Part shown: piece after piece, positions 11,255-21,985 of the stretch
How positions within the stretch are numbered: position 1 is the stretch's first letter
How the letters are laid out: every line of letters starts with the position of its first letter
NCBI GenBank assembly: GCA_020002185.1
Contig: CM034544.1
Span: 310,001-374,000, forward strand
From: Paraescarpia echinospica
Taxonomy: Eukaryota; Annelida; Polychaeta; Sabellida; Siboglinidae
Direction of reading: 5' to 3'
Length of the DNA stretch: 64,000 nt
Translations under genes and position numbers: made by a program
Notes under the pieces: model-generated
Told to the model about the DNA's origin: nothing
What the model saw: the letters and a program-made list of their open reading frames with translations, nothing else
The model's database searches: none

Positions 11255-11993
11255 TTACGGCGAACTTCGTGTTCTTCTTCCCTGCTTACCAGTTGTTGCA
11301 GCTGGAGTATGTCTTGTGTCACGGGACTCAAGAAATGTGGTAGTGTCTGTTATGAACTTATCTGGTTTCTTAGCTATGTTGTCTTGTTTTTGTATGAATT
11401 GTTCCCCTTTCACAGTAAGTATATGTTGTATGTCTCTCACGATTGCATCCAGGTGGGTTGAGTCAGACTCTAGCTTTCTGTAACAAGGGGCCGGCAACTG
11501 CATTTTACAACTATTGCAAAACCCATCTGATGTTAAGCTTTCGTCATTCCCACCCTCTGAGACCGAGTGAGTAGGGTCGCTAGCTGTGCGTCTTTTGCGC
11601 CGACGTCGCTGCCTTCGAGAGGCTGAGCGACGCACATCGCACTCATTACACGAGTCAGACAGTAGCTTTCCGCCACTACGGCCGGCAACTGTATTTTACA
11701 ACTATTGCAAGACCCATCTGATTTTAAGCTTTCATTATTCTCACTCTCTGAGACCAAGTGAGTAGGGTCGCTAGCCGTGCATCTCTTGCGCCCACGTCGC
11801 TGCCTTCGAGAGGCTGAGCGACGCACATGGCATACGCATTCTCGTTTGAAATGTCAGATCCAAAACAATTGAAGCATTTTATGTTATATCTCCAAGTTGT
11901 AGCGCAATCACGTGACTTGTGATCCTTTCCACCACAGGTGAAACAATGGATCATAGAAGTTTGTGTATCCTGACTCTTCATCATCTTTGCCAC
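11255..11993 (-). pseudogene. Second Gag-like module with an intact CCHC zinc knuckle
   Basis: The - strand frame from 11993 holds a perfect CX2CX4HX4C knuckle (CFTCGGKDHKSRDC, 11904-11945), followed by CFNC. Below it a basic segment RRSASRRQRRRRKRR appears twice because of a 191-bp duplication. The stretch at 11480-11260 is predicted to be helical (HLDAIVRDIQHILTVKGEQF). This looks like the tail of one Gag cassette directly upstream of the Gag at 11231-9524. Which frame was ancestral is uncertain. Confidence 0.5.
11490..11838. repeat. 191-bp direct duplication
   Basis: About 158 bp starting near GGCCGGCAACTG at 11490 recurs 191 bp later at 11681 with a few substitutions. It duplicates the basic segment of the Gag-like module. 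Confidence 0.85.
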
Positions 11994-13439
11994 AGCAGTT
12001 GAAGGGCTCTACAATTTGGCACGGTTTCCGTTACCAGTGTCAATGTCTCCTTCTGAGTCTTACTGTGTAGTCATATTGCGTATCAGCGGAAAGACAAAGA
12101 TTCATCTATAGTCAAGACGCAGCTCAAAGCATACGAACAGCGACAAAGATAGAATCAAGGCGCAACATTCACAACATAAGAAATGCGTCAGACCCAGACG
12201 ATATCTACAGTCTGAGCATTAAATACACAGCTGACTATCTGCTATTTCCATTGGATTGACAGTAATCAACAACACGTAACACACAGCACTGATTTTAGTG
12301 ACAACAGAGGCAGCTAACGGTCAGCTACTAGCCCAGAACAGACAACAATCACAACAGTGTTAGTGTTGTCCAACGCTGCATGCGCGTTTCTATTAGAGAC
12401 CATTAGTTACTCAATAAGCGCCGCGACGTACGCCAAATCTGAACGCGATCTCAAATTTGAAGTAAACCGCAGATCTCGCGTCGACGTCTAATAAAACACC
12501 ATTACCTAAGCGCGCAGTGAGCGGTTTTACGTTCGGCTCCATCAGGTAATTATTTTCTCATATGTAGTGATTTTCTGTGTGTTACTGACAGAAAAATGCA
12601 TGTACGAAATGTATAGATATATGTGTAAATGTGTTATCGGAACAATTTAGCCTTTATTCCAATCGGTAATCGCAGGAAGGTAGAATTTAGGACGCAAGAA
12701 CGGCAAACGCGAAACCCAGTGCAATCATTCCGGCTCGTACGTTTAGGCTAAGCAAACAAAACATTGTGTTTCGAGTCCTGATATGCAATAACATAGCCTA
12801 ATCGTGATGTTTGTACACCACCGCTCGGGGTACCGTAATGGGCAATATTTTCTTTAATTGGTTTGAGGTATTAGGGAATACCCATAAAGTATGTCAAGCT
12901 TAGACGTGGCGGGTGTATGTGATGAAACGTTACATGGGATGGGAGGGGTGTCGGGGTAATTGTTACGTTAATTGTTATGAAATATGAACGGCGAGAACAG
13001 ATTGCAAAAAAACGCCACAACTGATACTGATTGATAGCTGGTCAGCGCAGTTTGCTCAATAACGATTTTTTTCATTAAAAGTTGTTTTCAATCAACTGTC
13101 TACATCTAGTCCAGTCGGCAAAGTAAACTGGCCATACATCTACATTTTATATATACCGTCAAATGCAATGCTTAGGTTTCTGTTTAAAGATATTTATGTT
13201 CGTAGTTGCACAAAAACGTGATATGCCAACATTGCAACATAGCCAAAGTAGACATAATGCAACCAACGATTCAACGTTTACAATACGTTTACAAAATAAA
13301 TAAATAAGTTTAGGTTAATATATATAGTAGGCCCATATAATTATCTGTGTGGGCTAAATAAACATTAGATAGACATGTGTTACCTTATGGTATATAGGTG
13401 CGTTTAGCCATGCATAAGCCTAAGCTAAGCATGTGGAGT
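11994..13439. other. No recognised gene
   Basis: I see no long frame, exon or clear repeat. The part next to 11994 may hold the 5' region of the Gag-TatD element, but no long terminal repeat could be recognised. Confidence 0.4.
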
Positions 13440-13528
13440 CCAATAACAAATGTATATTGCCCAATAAACAAATGTGTATTGTCCAATAAACAAATGTGTA
13501 TTGTCCAGTAAACAAATGTGTATTGCAC
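13440..13528. repeat. 22-bp tandem repeat, four copies
   Basis: The unit CCAATAAACAAATGTGTATTGT repeats with small changes; the first copy is the most diverged. Confidence 0.9.
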
Positions 13529-13963
13529 TGTTATTGTGCCTCACAGCGTCGCTGCAGATGAAAACAAGCAAGTCCTAGGTCTTTCTAAAAGTCGTCAAAC
13601 ATGCATACATGTAATTTATACCTCAATTTTCTTTATATGCTCGTGTTCCTAATAGGTGTAGCTATAACTATGTATAGTTACATTTGAATTACCATAAGTA
13701 TTTATGTACGGAATAAGTCGGCGTTTGTACTTACGCGAAATATCCATGTTTGGCGTTCATACTCGAAGTCGAACTGCAGATCCCGCGTAAACCTCTGATT
13801 GGATCGCAAAAGCTGTGACGTAGAACTCAATTACCTTTGCGGTCGGCGTATGTTTTTGGCGTCAAGTTTGTGCGTATTGCGTTAGCTAATGGTATCTATT
13901 GTTGGCCAAATACGCAGGATTCCATGTTCTCAACAATCGTGCACCTGACAGTCGTGATTGCAT
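13529..13963. other. No recognised gene
   Basis: AT-rich sequence with no frame or repeat that I can support. Confidence 0.4.
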
Positions 13964-14165
13964 GGATAATTATTCAAGTGTGACGGACCGCGTCTGAATT
14001 GTTGGAAGACGCGGTTCCGTCACTAATGTGTGGATAATTATCCAGACATATGACGAACAAGTCGAGCTTGACGTGTTGGGAGTCGCGAGTCGGTCATGAA
14101 TGTGTGGATAATTATCCAAGTATGACGAATAAAATCGCGCCTCAGTGGTTGGGAGTTGCGCTACG
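13964..14165. repeat. Degenerate repeat of about 68-74 bp, three copies
   Basis: GGATAATTATYCAAGTRTGACG recurs at about 13964, 14032 and 14106, followed each time by a diverged half. Confidence 0.7.
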
Positions 14166-15085
14166 GTATATCGATATAGTTTAGATCTGAGCAACTGTGA
14201 TGTTATTGTTGGTGGTAGCCTACTTCGATTTTGATTATAAATTCATACCACAATTAGTGACACATCTGGTGCAAACTCGATTAGCACATTAATGCAATAA
14301 TAATTTATGAAAGAAACTACATTAAGACAAGTTAATACTGTAAATATATAATAAGCGAGGGCAGCGTAATTGTTTGCTAGTTGTAACCAGCCTTACAGGA
14401 CCTGGTTGCCCGAGTCACAACATGTCGTGTTACTATTGTATCTCAATCAAATATAACAAGGTGTGGCAATTTATCGTATTGATGCGAGTCTTGCGTATAA
14501 AGCGAACTGGCTTAGATTGATTGGTAGCCGTTAAGCGATTGGTGACAACGTTCGTATCACACAAAACGAAAAACAATTTTAAAGAATCTATAAGTTACAG
14601 GAATCGGTCAACCTAAGCAAAATCGTCAAGCATATAATTTGTCAGGGGCGTCATAGAAGATCTGGTAAGGGACATGTTTTTACCTCTCAGGAAAAACCTG
14701 GTTTACACTAAAGACGACCTCTGCTTTCATTAGCATTAGTGAGCAAACGCGCGCGGTCGTAATACACGAAACGCGGCCATCGTTGTCAACTTGAATACAC
14801 GTAGCGCAACTCAACCAAACCTTTCACGTCAATATTAATTAATTGGGCGTGAGACATACTCTGACACTCGGACACCAATGTCGCAGGGCACAATACTATG
14901 TGTAAGACGGACTTACTTGTCTGTAGTGTACCCTGCGATGTAGCACAGGAGGCCACGAAACATGGATAGTGGGTGACTGCTTAACACAGACCGTGCACAG
15001 CTGGTAGCGTGTAACTGGTGTAACGAGGGGGGGGGCGATGCGGGCAAATGCCCCCAGTGGCACTTTTTTGGGGCGGCACTTTAAC
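14166..15085. other. No recognised gene
   Basis: Low-information sequence with a G-run near 15030. It ends at the tail of the CR1-like element. Confidence 0.4.
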
Positions 15086-15673
15086 AAGATTGAACAAGAT
15101 TGCCATCCAGAGAATTAACTCTAGATGGCAGGTGGACAAGGAAGCCCTTTGGCTTATCGAGAGTCCATCCCTTTTATATACACATATCCAGCCCTTCTGA
15201 GGTATGTGTCGATTTTATTTTAAAAAATATTCACACTATTAGCACCCACACAATCATCACATAATCTGTTCCATTCATTCACAGTCCTTTGTGAAAATGA
15301 GAACTTTCTTACGTCTAATCTACATTGCTCCTTTACTAATGTAACTTCATGTCCTCTAGTCTTTCTATCTTTCTTAACTAAAAAAAACATATTTCTATCA
15401 ATATTTTCATAACCATTCAATATTTTAAACACTTCTATCTGATCTCCTCTCAATCTCCTGGTCTCTAGTGTTGTTAAACCAAATTTTTTAGGCGTTTTTC
15501 ATAACTAAGATCCCTCAGTTTTGGTATCATTTTAGTTGCTCTCCTCTGTACTCTTTCTAGCATATCTATGTCCTTCTTGCGGTATGGCCTCCACGCTTGT
15601 ATACAATATTCTAAATGAGGCCTAACTATTGTTTTGTACAGCGGTATTATTAATTCTTTTTCTTTATATGCTA
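15086..15673 (-). mobile_element. 3' end of a CR1-like LINE, cut by an assembly gap
   Basis: The - strand carries the C-terminus of a CR1-like RT protein (RGDQIEVFKILNGYENIDRN, DRKTRGHEVTLVKEQCRL, TVNEWNRLCDD) ending near 15220, then a 3' UTR. It is nearly identical to 59917-60503 apart from a small shift near 15490. The 3' tail has copies of a 10-bp unit (AATCTTGTTA in element orientation). The rest of the element is lost in the gap at 15674. Confidence 0.85.
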
Positions 15674-16673
15674 NNNNNNNNNNNNNNNNNNNNNNNNNNN
15701 NNNNNNNNNNNNNNNNNNNNNNNNNNNNNNNNNNNNNNNNNNNNNNNNNNNNNNNNNNNNNNNNNNNNNNNNNNNNNNNNNNNNNNNNNNNNNNNNNNNN
15801 NNNNNNNNNNNNNNNNNNNNNNNNNNNNNNNNNNNNNNNNNNNNNNNNNNNNNNNNNNNNNNNNNNNNNNNNNNNNNNNNNNNNNNNNNNNNNNNNNNNN
15901 NNNNNNNNNNNNNNNNNNNNNNNNNNNNNNNNNNNNNNNNNNNNNNNNNNNNNNNNNNNNNNNNNNNNNNNNNNNNNNNNNNNNNNNNNNNNNNNNNNNN
16001 NNNNNNNNNNNNNNNNNNNNNNNNNNNNNNNNNNNNNNNNNNNNNNNNNNNNNNNNNNNNNNNNNNNNNNNNNNNNNNNNNNNNNNNNNNNNNNNNNNNN
16101 NNNNNNNNNNNNNNNNNNNNNNNNNNNNNNNNNNNNNNNNNNNNNNNNNNNNNNNNNNNNNNNNNNNNNNNNNNNNNNNNNNNNNNNNNNNNNNNNNNNN
16201 NNNNNNNNNNNNNNNNNNNNNNNNNNNNNNNNNNNNNNNNNNNNNNNNNNNNNNNNNNNNNNNNNNNNNNNNNNNNNNNNNNNNNNNNNNNNNNNNNNNN
16301 NNNNNNNNNNNNNNNNNNNNNNNNNNNNNNNNNNNNNNNNNNNNNNNNNNNNNNNNNNNNNNNNNNNNNNNNNNNNNNNNNNNNNNNNNNNNNNNNNNNN
16401 NNNNNNNNNNNNNNNNNNNNNNNNNNNNNNNNNNNNNNNNNNNNNNNNNNNNNNNNNNNNNNNNNNNNNNNNNNNNNNNNNNNNNNNNNNNNNNNNNNNN
16501 NNNNNNNNNNNNNNNNNNNNNNNNNNNNNNNNNNNNNNNNNNNNNNNNNNNNNNNNNNNNNNNNNNNNNNNNNNNNNNNNNNNNNNNNNNNNNNNNNNNN
16601 NNNNNNNNNNNNNNNNNNNNNNNNNNNNNNNNNNNNNNNNNNNNNNNNNNNNNNNNNNNNNNNNNNNNNNNNN
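15674..16673. other. Assembly gap, 1000 N
   Basis: Exactly 1000 N, which suggests a placeholder of unknown true size. Frames running through it are meaningless. Confidence 0.98.
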
Positions 16674-16945
16674 TGCAGCAGATACCTGTGTTATGACATA
16701 CGCTGTGCTAGTGCAGCAGATACCTGTGTTATGACATACGCTGTGCTAGTGCAGCAGATACCTGTGTTATGACATACGCTGTGCTAGTGCAGCAGATACC
16801 TGTGTTATGACATACGCTGTGCTAGTGCAGCAGATACCTGTGTTATGACATACGCTGTGCTAGTGCAGCAGATACCTGTGTTATGACATACGCTGTGCTA
16901 GTGCAGCAGATACCTGTGTTATGACATACGCTGTGCTAGTGCAGA
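16674..16945. repeat. 38-bp minisatellite, at least seven copies, touching the gap
   Basis: TGCAGCAGATACCTGTGTTA starts units at 16674, 16712, 16750, 16788, 16826, 16864 and 16902, almost without variation. The array begins at the first base after the gap, so its true length is unknown. Confidence 0.95.
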
Positions 16946-17111
16946 CACCCCTACAGTGCGTGTTACAACAACATCCCAACATTGTCATACAACAGGGCAT
17001 ACTGACGTTGTTGCGATGTGGATGTGACATCATTTGTGACCAGCTCACAACCTTTCAATGTTATGGAAGATACTGCTCACGGCTCCAAGATTACATTTTA
17101 ATAGCAAGAAT

Positions 17112-17365
17112 TAAACTTACATTGGAGATATAGTTGAAACATGCGACGTTTCGACCCGTCTACAGCGGATCTTGATCAGAATTTGGCGGAATGATCTCAT
17201 TGTAGATGTCGGGCAGATGGTATCCCTGATCTTGGTTCATTGTAGGAGGCTCTCTGTTTGATGTAGATCTCTGAGCCACGTCACATGACATCAGCGCGTG
17301 ATCAAGATCTGCTGTAGACCGGTCGAAATGTCACATGTTTCAACTGTAACTCCAAAGTAAGTTTA
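17112..17365. mobile_element. Fold-back / MITE-like element with 67-bp inverted ends
   Basis: The arm at 17112-17178 and the arm at 17299-17365 are reverse complements over 67 bp with few mismatches; both contain a 'tttcgacc.gtctacagc.gatcttgatca' core. A spacer of 120 bp without coding potential separates them. It lies beyond the 3' end of TBCCD1. The family and target duplication were not resolved. Confidence 0.75.
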
Positions 17366-17746
17366 CTTAATGATATTAAAGCATTTCAATGGCTTTGTAA
17401 ACATAGTCTGTTAGCTGGTAACAGGTAATATAAAGTCGTTCCTACAAAACAAGCGATACACAGTCCATTCTATCTTGCTCGAATTATAGCCTGGATACTA
17501 GATTACTGAAAGGTTGCGATTTGTTTTCAGCTAGTTTAAAAAACAAGTTGCAAACTCACACAAACACACACAGACAAACAATTATTTTATTCTGTAATAT
17601 TTACAATAAACATTCACAGTATCCAAGTTGCTTACCTGATGTAAACTATAGCTCGGCAAGACACCCTTATTTGGAGATTTATACCCCATCACAGACAACT
17701 TATTCTTCCTAGTAAACCTGACTAAATCTATTTCTGCTGCAACCAG

Positions 17747-17752
17747 TTTATT
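17747..17752 (-). promoter_or_regulatory. Candidate polyadenylation signal of TBCCD1
   Basis: AATAAA on the - strand, about 70 nt after the stop codon. A second AATAAA lies at 17586-17591. Which one is used cannot be told from sequence. Confidence 0.5.
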
Positions 17753-17824
17753 CTAACTCAAAAGGTGATGAAATAAACTAATTAACGTCAACATTAACTC
17801 AGCAGATGTTATTATATGTTGTAG

Positions 17825-17902
17825 TTATTTTCTTCGCGTTGTGGACGCCGTGTATGAGAGTGCATCCAGCTCCCTCTTGTGGCCAGTGCGTGCGAGCCAC
17901 TC
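17825..17902 (-). CDS. TBCCD1: TBCCD1, last coding exon
   Basis: A TTGTTGCAG acceptor is followed in phase 0 by EWLARTGHKRELDALS and a short Ser/Thr/Arg/Lys tail ending in TAA (17825-17827). This matches the conserved TBCCD1 C-terminus (EWL..TGHRQQLDSL in my memory of the human protein). It is 25 codons plus stop, too short to show as an open frame. It joins the exon at 23232-23369 across a 5.3-kb intron filled by a hAT-like element and two minisatellites. Confidence 0.85.
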   Translation of the reverse strand, partial: EWLARTGHKRELDALSYTASTTRRK

Positions 17903-18164
17903 CTGCAACAAAGACGTAACATTTGCATTGGTAGCTCTCAATCATGGAACAACTTGTTGAAACGTGTCCAGTCGGCACAAACAACAGCATTTCAGAAAAC
18001 AAACTTATTCCAACGTCACTACGTGCCTTGAAGCAGACACTTCTTTTCCATGTACAAATGATATTACTTTATATGTTATGGTATTGGTTTCATATATTGT
18101 TTTATTACATTTATATTTTAACACTAAATAAACATTTGATCTTCTCGTATTTTAAATATTACCC

Positions 18165-18240
18165 AGTGTGAAGCGCTTTGATTGCTTTAACTGAAAAGTG
18201 CTATATATATTAGCAATATTATTATTACAATACAGTACTG
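18165..18240 (+). mobile_element. L2-like LINE or SINE 3' tail
   Basis: The sequence AAGCGCTTTGATTGCTTT, then AAAGTGCTATATATATT and a short ATT-rich tail, resembles the hairpin tail shared by many L2-type LINEs and the SINEs they mobilise. No body is recognised upstream. It is intronic to TBCCD1 in antisense orientation. Confidence 0.45.
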
Positions 18241-18505
18241 TAGAGGGACACATTTACAGCAGATGACAACATACGGAGCCATTGCATTGTTTTCTTAGCA
18301 TCCATGAGATTACTAATATTGCCAACAGAAACTGAACAGGGTTCATACACATTTTCAGCAACCAAATTTAAGGCCTTTTTAGGGCCTTTTCAAGTCAGAA
18401 ATTCAATTTTTAAGGCCCAAAAATGTGACATTATATGCACTATTACATAAGGCTGCAGTGGTTCAATGTTCAAAATGTCAACAGGCACTGCCATATCACA
18501 TGGCT

Positions 18506-18733
18506 TTATGAAATCTGTTGATGCGTCATTTGCCAATGTTTCGCGTTTAGGATCATTAATTTGATACCGGTTGAGGAACTTGCAGTGGTGAAGAGATGCA
18601 TGCTCGATAAACCCTCCAACATTTCATTGTTCGATTTGTGTTTTGTGCTCTTCATGTGCGATTTCAACGCATTTTCGCCCATCTTCCCCAAATCAATGGT
18701 CTCCCGACACGAGAAACATTTCGCTTTGTAAGG
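18506..18733 (-). pseudogene. BED-like zinc-finger N-terminus of a hAT-type protein
   Basis: The - strand reads GPYKAKCFSCRETIDLGKMG, then ENALKSHMKSTKHKSN. This is a CX2C ... HX5H finger of the BED type found at the N-terminus of hAT transposases. It ends in a stop near 18506 soon after the finger, so only the first part survives. The codons just before the first Cys merge into the 70-bp array. Confidence 0.65.
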
Positions 18734-21513
18734 ACCGCTTTACCTTCTCTCACCCACCTAACCTGGGTCAACCACTTCAAATTGAATACGGTCTTTGTGA
18801 GGACCGTCTTTACCTTCTCTCACCCACCTACCCTGGGTCAACCACTTCAAATTGAATACGGACTTTGTGAGGACCGTCTTTACCTTCTCTCACCCACGTA
18901 CCCTGGGTCAACCACTTCAAATTGAATACGGTCTTTGTGAGGACCGTCTTTACCTTCTCTCACCCACCTACCCTGGGTCAACCACTTCAAATTGAATACG
19001 GTCTTTGTGAGGACCGTCTTTACCTTCTCTCACCCACCTACCCTGGGTCAACCACTTCAAATTGAATACAGTCTTTGTGAGGACCGTCTTTACCTTCTCT
19101 CACCCACCTAACCTGGGTCAACCACTTCAAATTGAATACGGTCTTTGTGAGGACCGTCTTTACCTACTCTCACCCACCTACCCTGGGTCAACCACTTCAA
19201 ATTGAATATGGTCTTTGTGAGGACCGTCTTTACCTTCTCTCACCCACCTACCCTGGGTCAACCACTTCAAATTGAATACGGTCTTTGTGAGGACCGTCTT
19301 TACCTTCTCTCACCCACCTATCATGGGTCAACCACTTCAAATTGAATACGGTCTTTGTGAGGACCGTCTTTGCCTTCTCTCACCCACCTACCCTGGGTCA
19401 ACCACTTCAAATTCAATACGGTCTTTGTGAGGACCGTCTTTACCTTCTCTCACCCACCTACCCTGGGTCAACCACTTCAAATTGAATACGGTCTTTGTGA
19501 GGACCGTCTTTACCTTCTCTCACCCACCTACCCTGGGTCAACCACTTCAAATTGAATATGGTCTTTGTGAGGACCGTCTTTACCTTCTCTCACCCACCTA
19601 CCCTGGGTCAACCACTTCAAATTAAATACGGTCTTTGTGAGGACCGTCTTTACCTTCTCTCACTCACCTACCCTGGGTCAACCACTTCAAATTTAATACG
19701 GTCTTTGTGAGGACCGTCTTTACCTTCTCTCATCCACCTACCCTGGGTCAACCACTTCAAATTGAATACGGTCTTTGTGAGGACCGTCTTTACCTTCTCT
19801 CACCCACCTACCCTGGGTCAACCACTTCAAATTGAATACGGTCTTTGTGAGGACCGTCTTTACCTTCTCTCACCCACCTACCCTGGGTCAACCACTTCAA
19901 ATTTAATATGGTCTTTGTGAGGACCGTCTTTACCTTCTCTCACCCACCTACCCTGGGTCAACCACTTCAAATTTAATACGGTCTTTGTGAGGACCGTCTT
20001 TACCTTCTCTCACCCACCTACCCTGGGTCAACCACTTCAAATTGAATACGGTCTTTGTGAGGACCGTCTTTACCTTCTCTCACCCACCTACCCTGGGTGA
20101 ACCACTTCAAACTGAATATGGTCTTTGTGAGGACCGTCTTTACCTTCTCTCACCCACCTACCCTGGGTCAACCACTTCAAATTTAATACGGTCTTTGTGA
20201 GGACCGTCTTTACCTTCTCTCACTCACCTACCCTGGGTCAACCACTTCAAATTTAATACGGTCTTTGTGAGGACCGTCTTTACCTTCTCTCATCCACCTA
20301 CCCTGGGTCAACCACTTCAAATTGAATACGGTCTTTGTGAGGACCGTCTTTACCTTCTCTCACCCACCTACCCTGGGTCAACCACTTCAAATTGAATACG
20401 GTCTTTGTGAGGACCGTCTTTACCTTCTCTCACCCACCTACCCTGGGTCAACCACTTCAAATTGAATACGGTCTTTGTGAGGACCGTCTTTACCTTCTCT
20501 CACCCACCTACCCTGGGGGTCAACCACTTCAAATTGAATACGGTCTTTGTGAGGACCGTCTTTACCTTCTCTCACCCACCTACCCTGGGTCAACCACTTC
20601 AAATTGAATACGGTCTTTGTGAGGACCGTCTTTACCTTCTCTCACCCACCTACCCTGGGTCAACCACTTCAAATTGAATACGGTCTTTGTGAGGACCGTC
20701 TTTACCTTCTCTCACCCACCTACCCTGGGTCAACCACTTCAAATTGAATACGGTCTTTGTGAGGACCGTCTTTACCTTCTCTCACCCACCTACCCTGGGT
20801 CAACCACTTCAAATTGAATACGGTCTTTGTGAGGACCGTCTTTACCTTCTCTCACCCACCTACCCTGGGTCAACCACTTCAAATTGAATACGGTCTTTGT
20901 GAGGACCGTCTTTACCTTCTCTCACCCACCTACCCTGGGTCAACCACTTCAAATTGAATACGGTCTTTGTGAGGACCGTCTTTACCTTCTCTCACCCACC
21001 TACCCTGGGTCAACCACTTCAAATTGAATACGGTCTTTGTGAGGACCGTCTTTACCTTCTCTCACCCACCTACCCTGGGTCAACCACTTCAAATTGAATA
21101 CGGTCTTTGTGAGGACCGTCTTTACCACCTACCTACAACCACTTCAAATTGAATACGGTCTTTGTGAGGACCGTCTTTACCTTCTCTCACCCACCTACCC
21201 TGGGTCAACCACTTCAAATTGAATACGGTCTTTGTGAGGACCGTCTTTACCTTCTCTCACCCACCTACCCTGGGTCAACCACTTCAAACTGAATACGGTC
21301 TTTGTGAGGACCGTCTTTACCTTCTCTCACCCACCTACCCTGGGTCAACCACTTCAAACTGAATACGGTCTTTGTGAGGACCGTCTTTACCTTCTCTCAC
21401 CCACCTACCCTGCGTCAACCACTTCAAATTGAATACGGTCTTTGTGAGGACCGTCTTTACCTTCTCTCACCCACCTACCCTGGGACAACCACTTCAAATT
21501 GAATACGGTCTTT
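18728..21513. repeat. 70-bp minisatellite, about 40 copies
   Basis: The unit runs ATTGAATACGGTCTTTGTGA through TTTACCTTCTCTCACCCACC to GGGTCAACCACTTCAA, with an exact 70-bp period over almost all copies and only scattered substitutions. One copy near 21126 has an internal deletion. On the - strand the unit reads into the zinc-finger exon (KWLTQ, RWVREG), so it was probably seeded there. Confidence 0.97.
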
Positions 21514-21985
21514 CCCATTATTTGTTCATTCCATGCCGAATGAGGTAAGGGAAGTAACTCTGAACTTGTAATCTATATCAATATAACAACAGATCGACTT
21601 CCATGTTCCAATCATTATCACGTCTTGCATTTTGATTTTTATAACGTCTAAAATTATAAACATTGATGTAATTTGCATTCCAACTTTCATAAAAATTATT
21701 TAGGCAAAATTCAACGACTTTTCAGGGTATTTTCAAATTTAAGGCCTTTTCAAGACACATTCAAATTCAATGTCTCTTCAAGATTGTGTGAACCCTGCTG
21801 AAAGCAGCTGGACATTACATTTCATTTTAAGTTTCAATTTTGGCCCAATTTTTTCAGGAACTCAACTTGAAATTGGGGAAGGAAAAGAAGTAGCATTTTG
21901 ATATTGCCAAACAAAGGAACCCTGAAAGCAGCTATAAATAACAACTGCTTTGAAGAACAGTTCTTGTATTCTGCATGAGGAAACA

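Larger units (their letters stand above)
18337..21797 (-). mobile_element. hAT-like element swollen by a minisatellite
   Basis: The ends are inverted CAGGGTTCA (18337) and TGAACCCTG (21797), flanked by a 5-bp direct repeat CTGAA (18332-18336 and 21798-21802). CAGGG-type ends are common in hAT elements; the usual duplication is 8 bp, but 5-6 bp subgroups are known. Both subterminal regions share AAATTTAAGGCCTTTT-like sequence. The interior keeps a zinc-finger exon at the left and a 70-bp array; the catalytic transposase is missing. It sits in the last intron of TBCCD1. Confidence 0.6.

Noticed and set aside
15629..16734. Frames of 355-366 codons
   Set aside because: They run through 1000 N.
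17941..18171. 75-codon + strand frame
   Set aside because: AT-rich, unlike any family, and antisense in a TBCCD1 intron.
18638..20677. + strand frames with FSHPPTLGQPLQIEYG repeats
   Set aside because: They are minisatellite shadows that close after about three 70-bp units.
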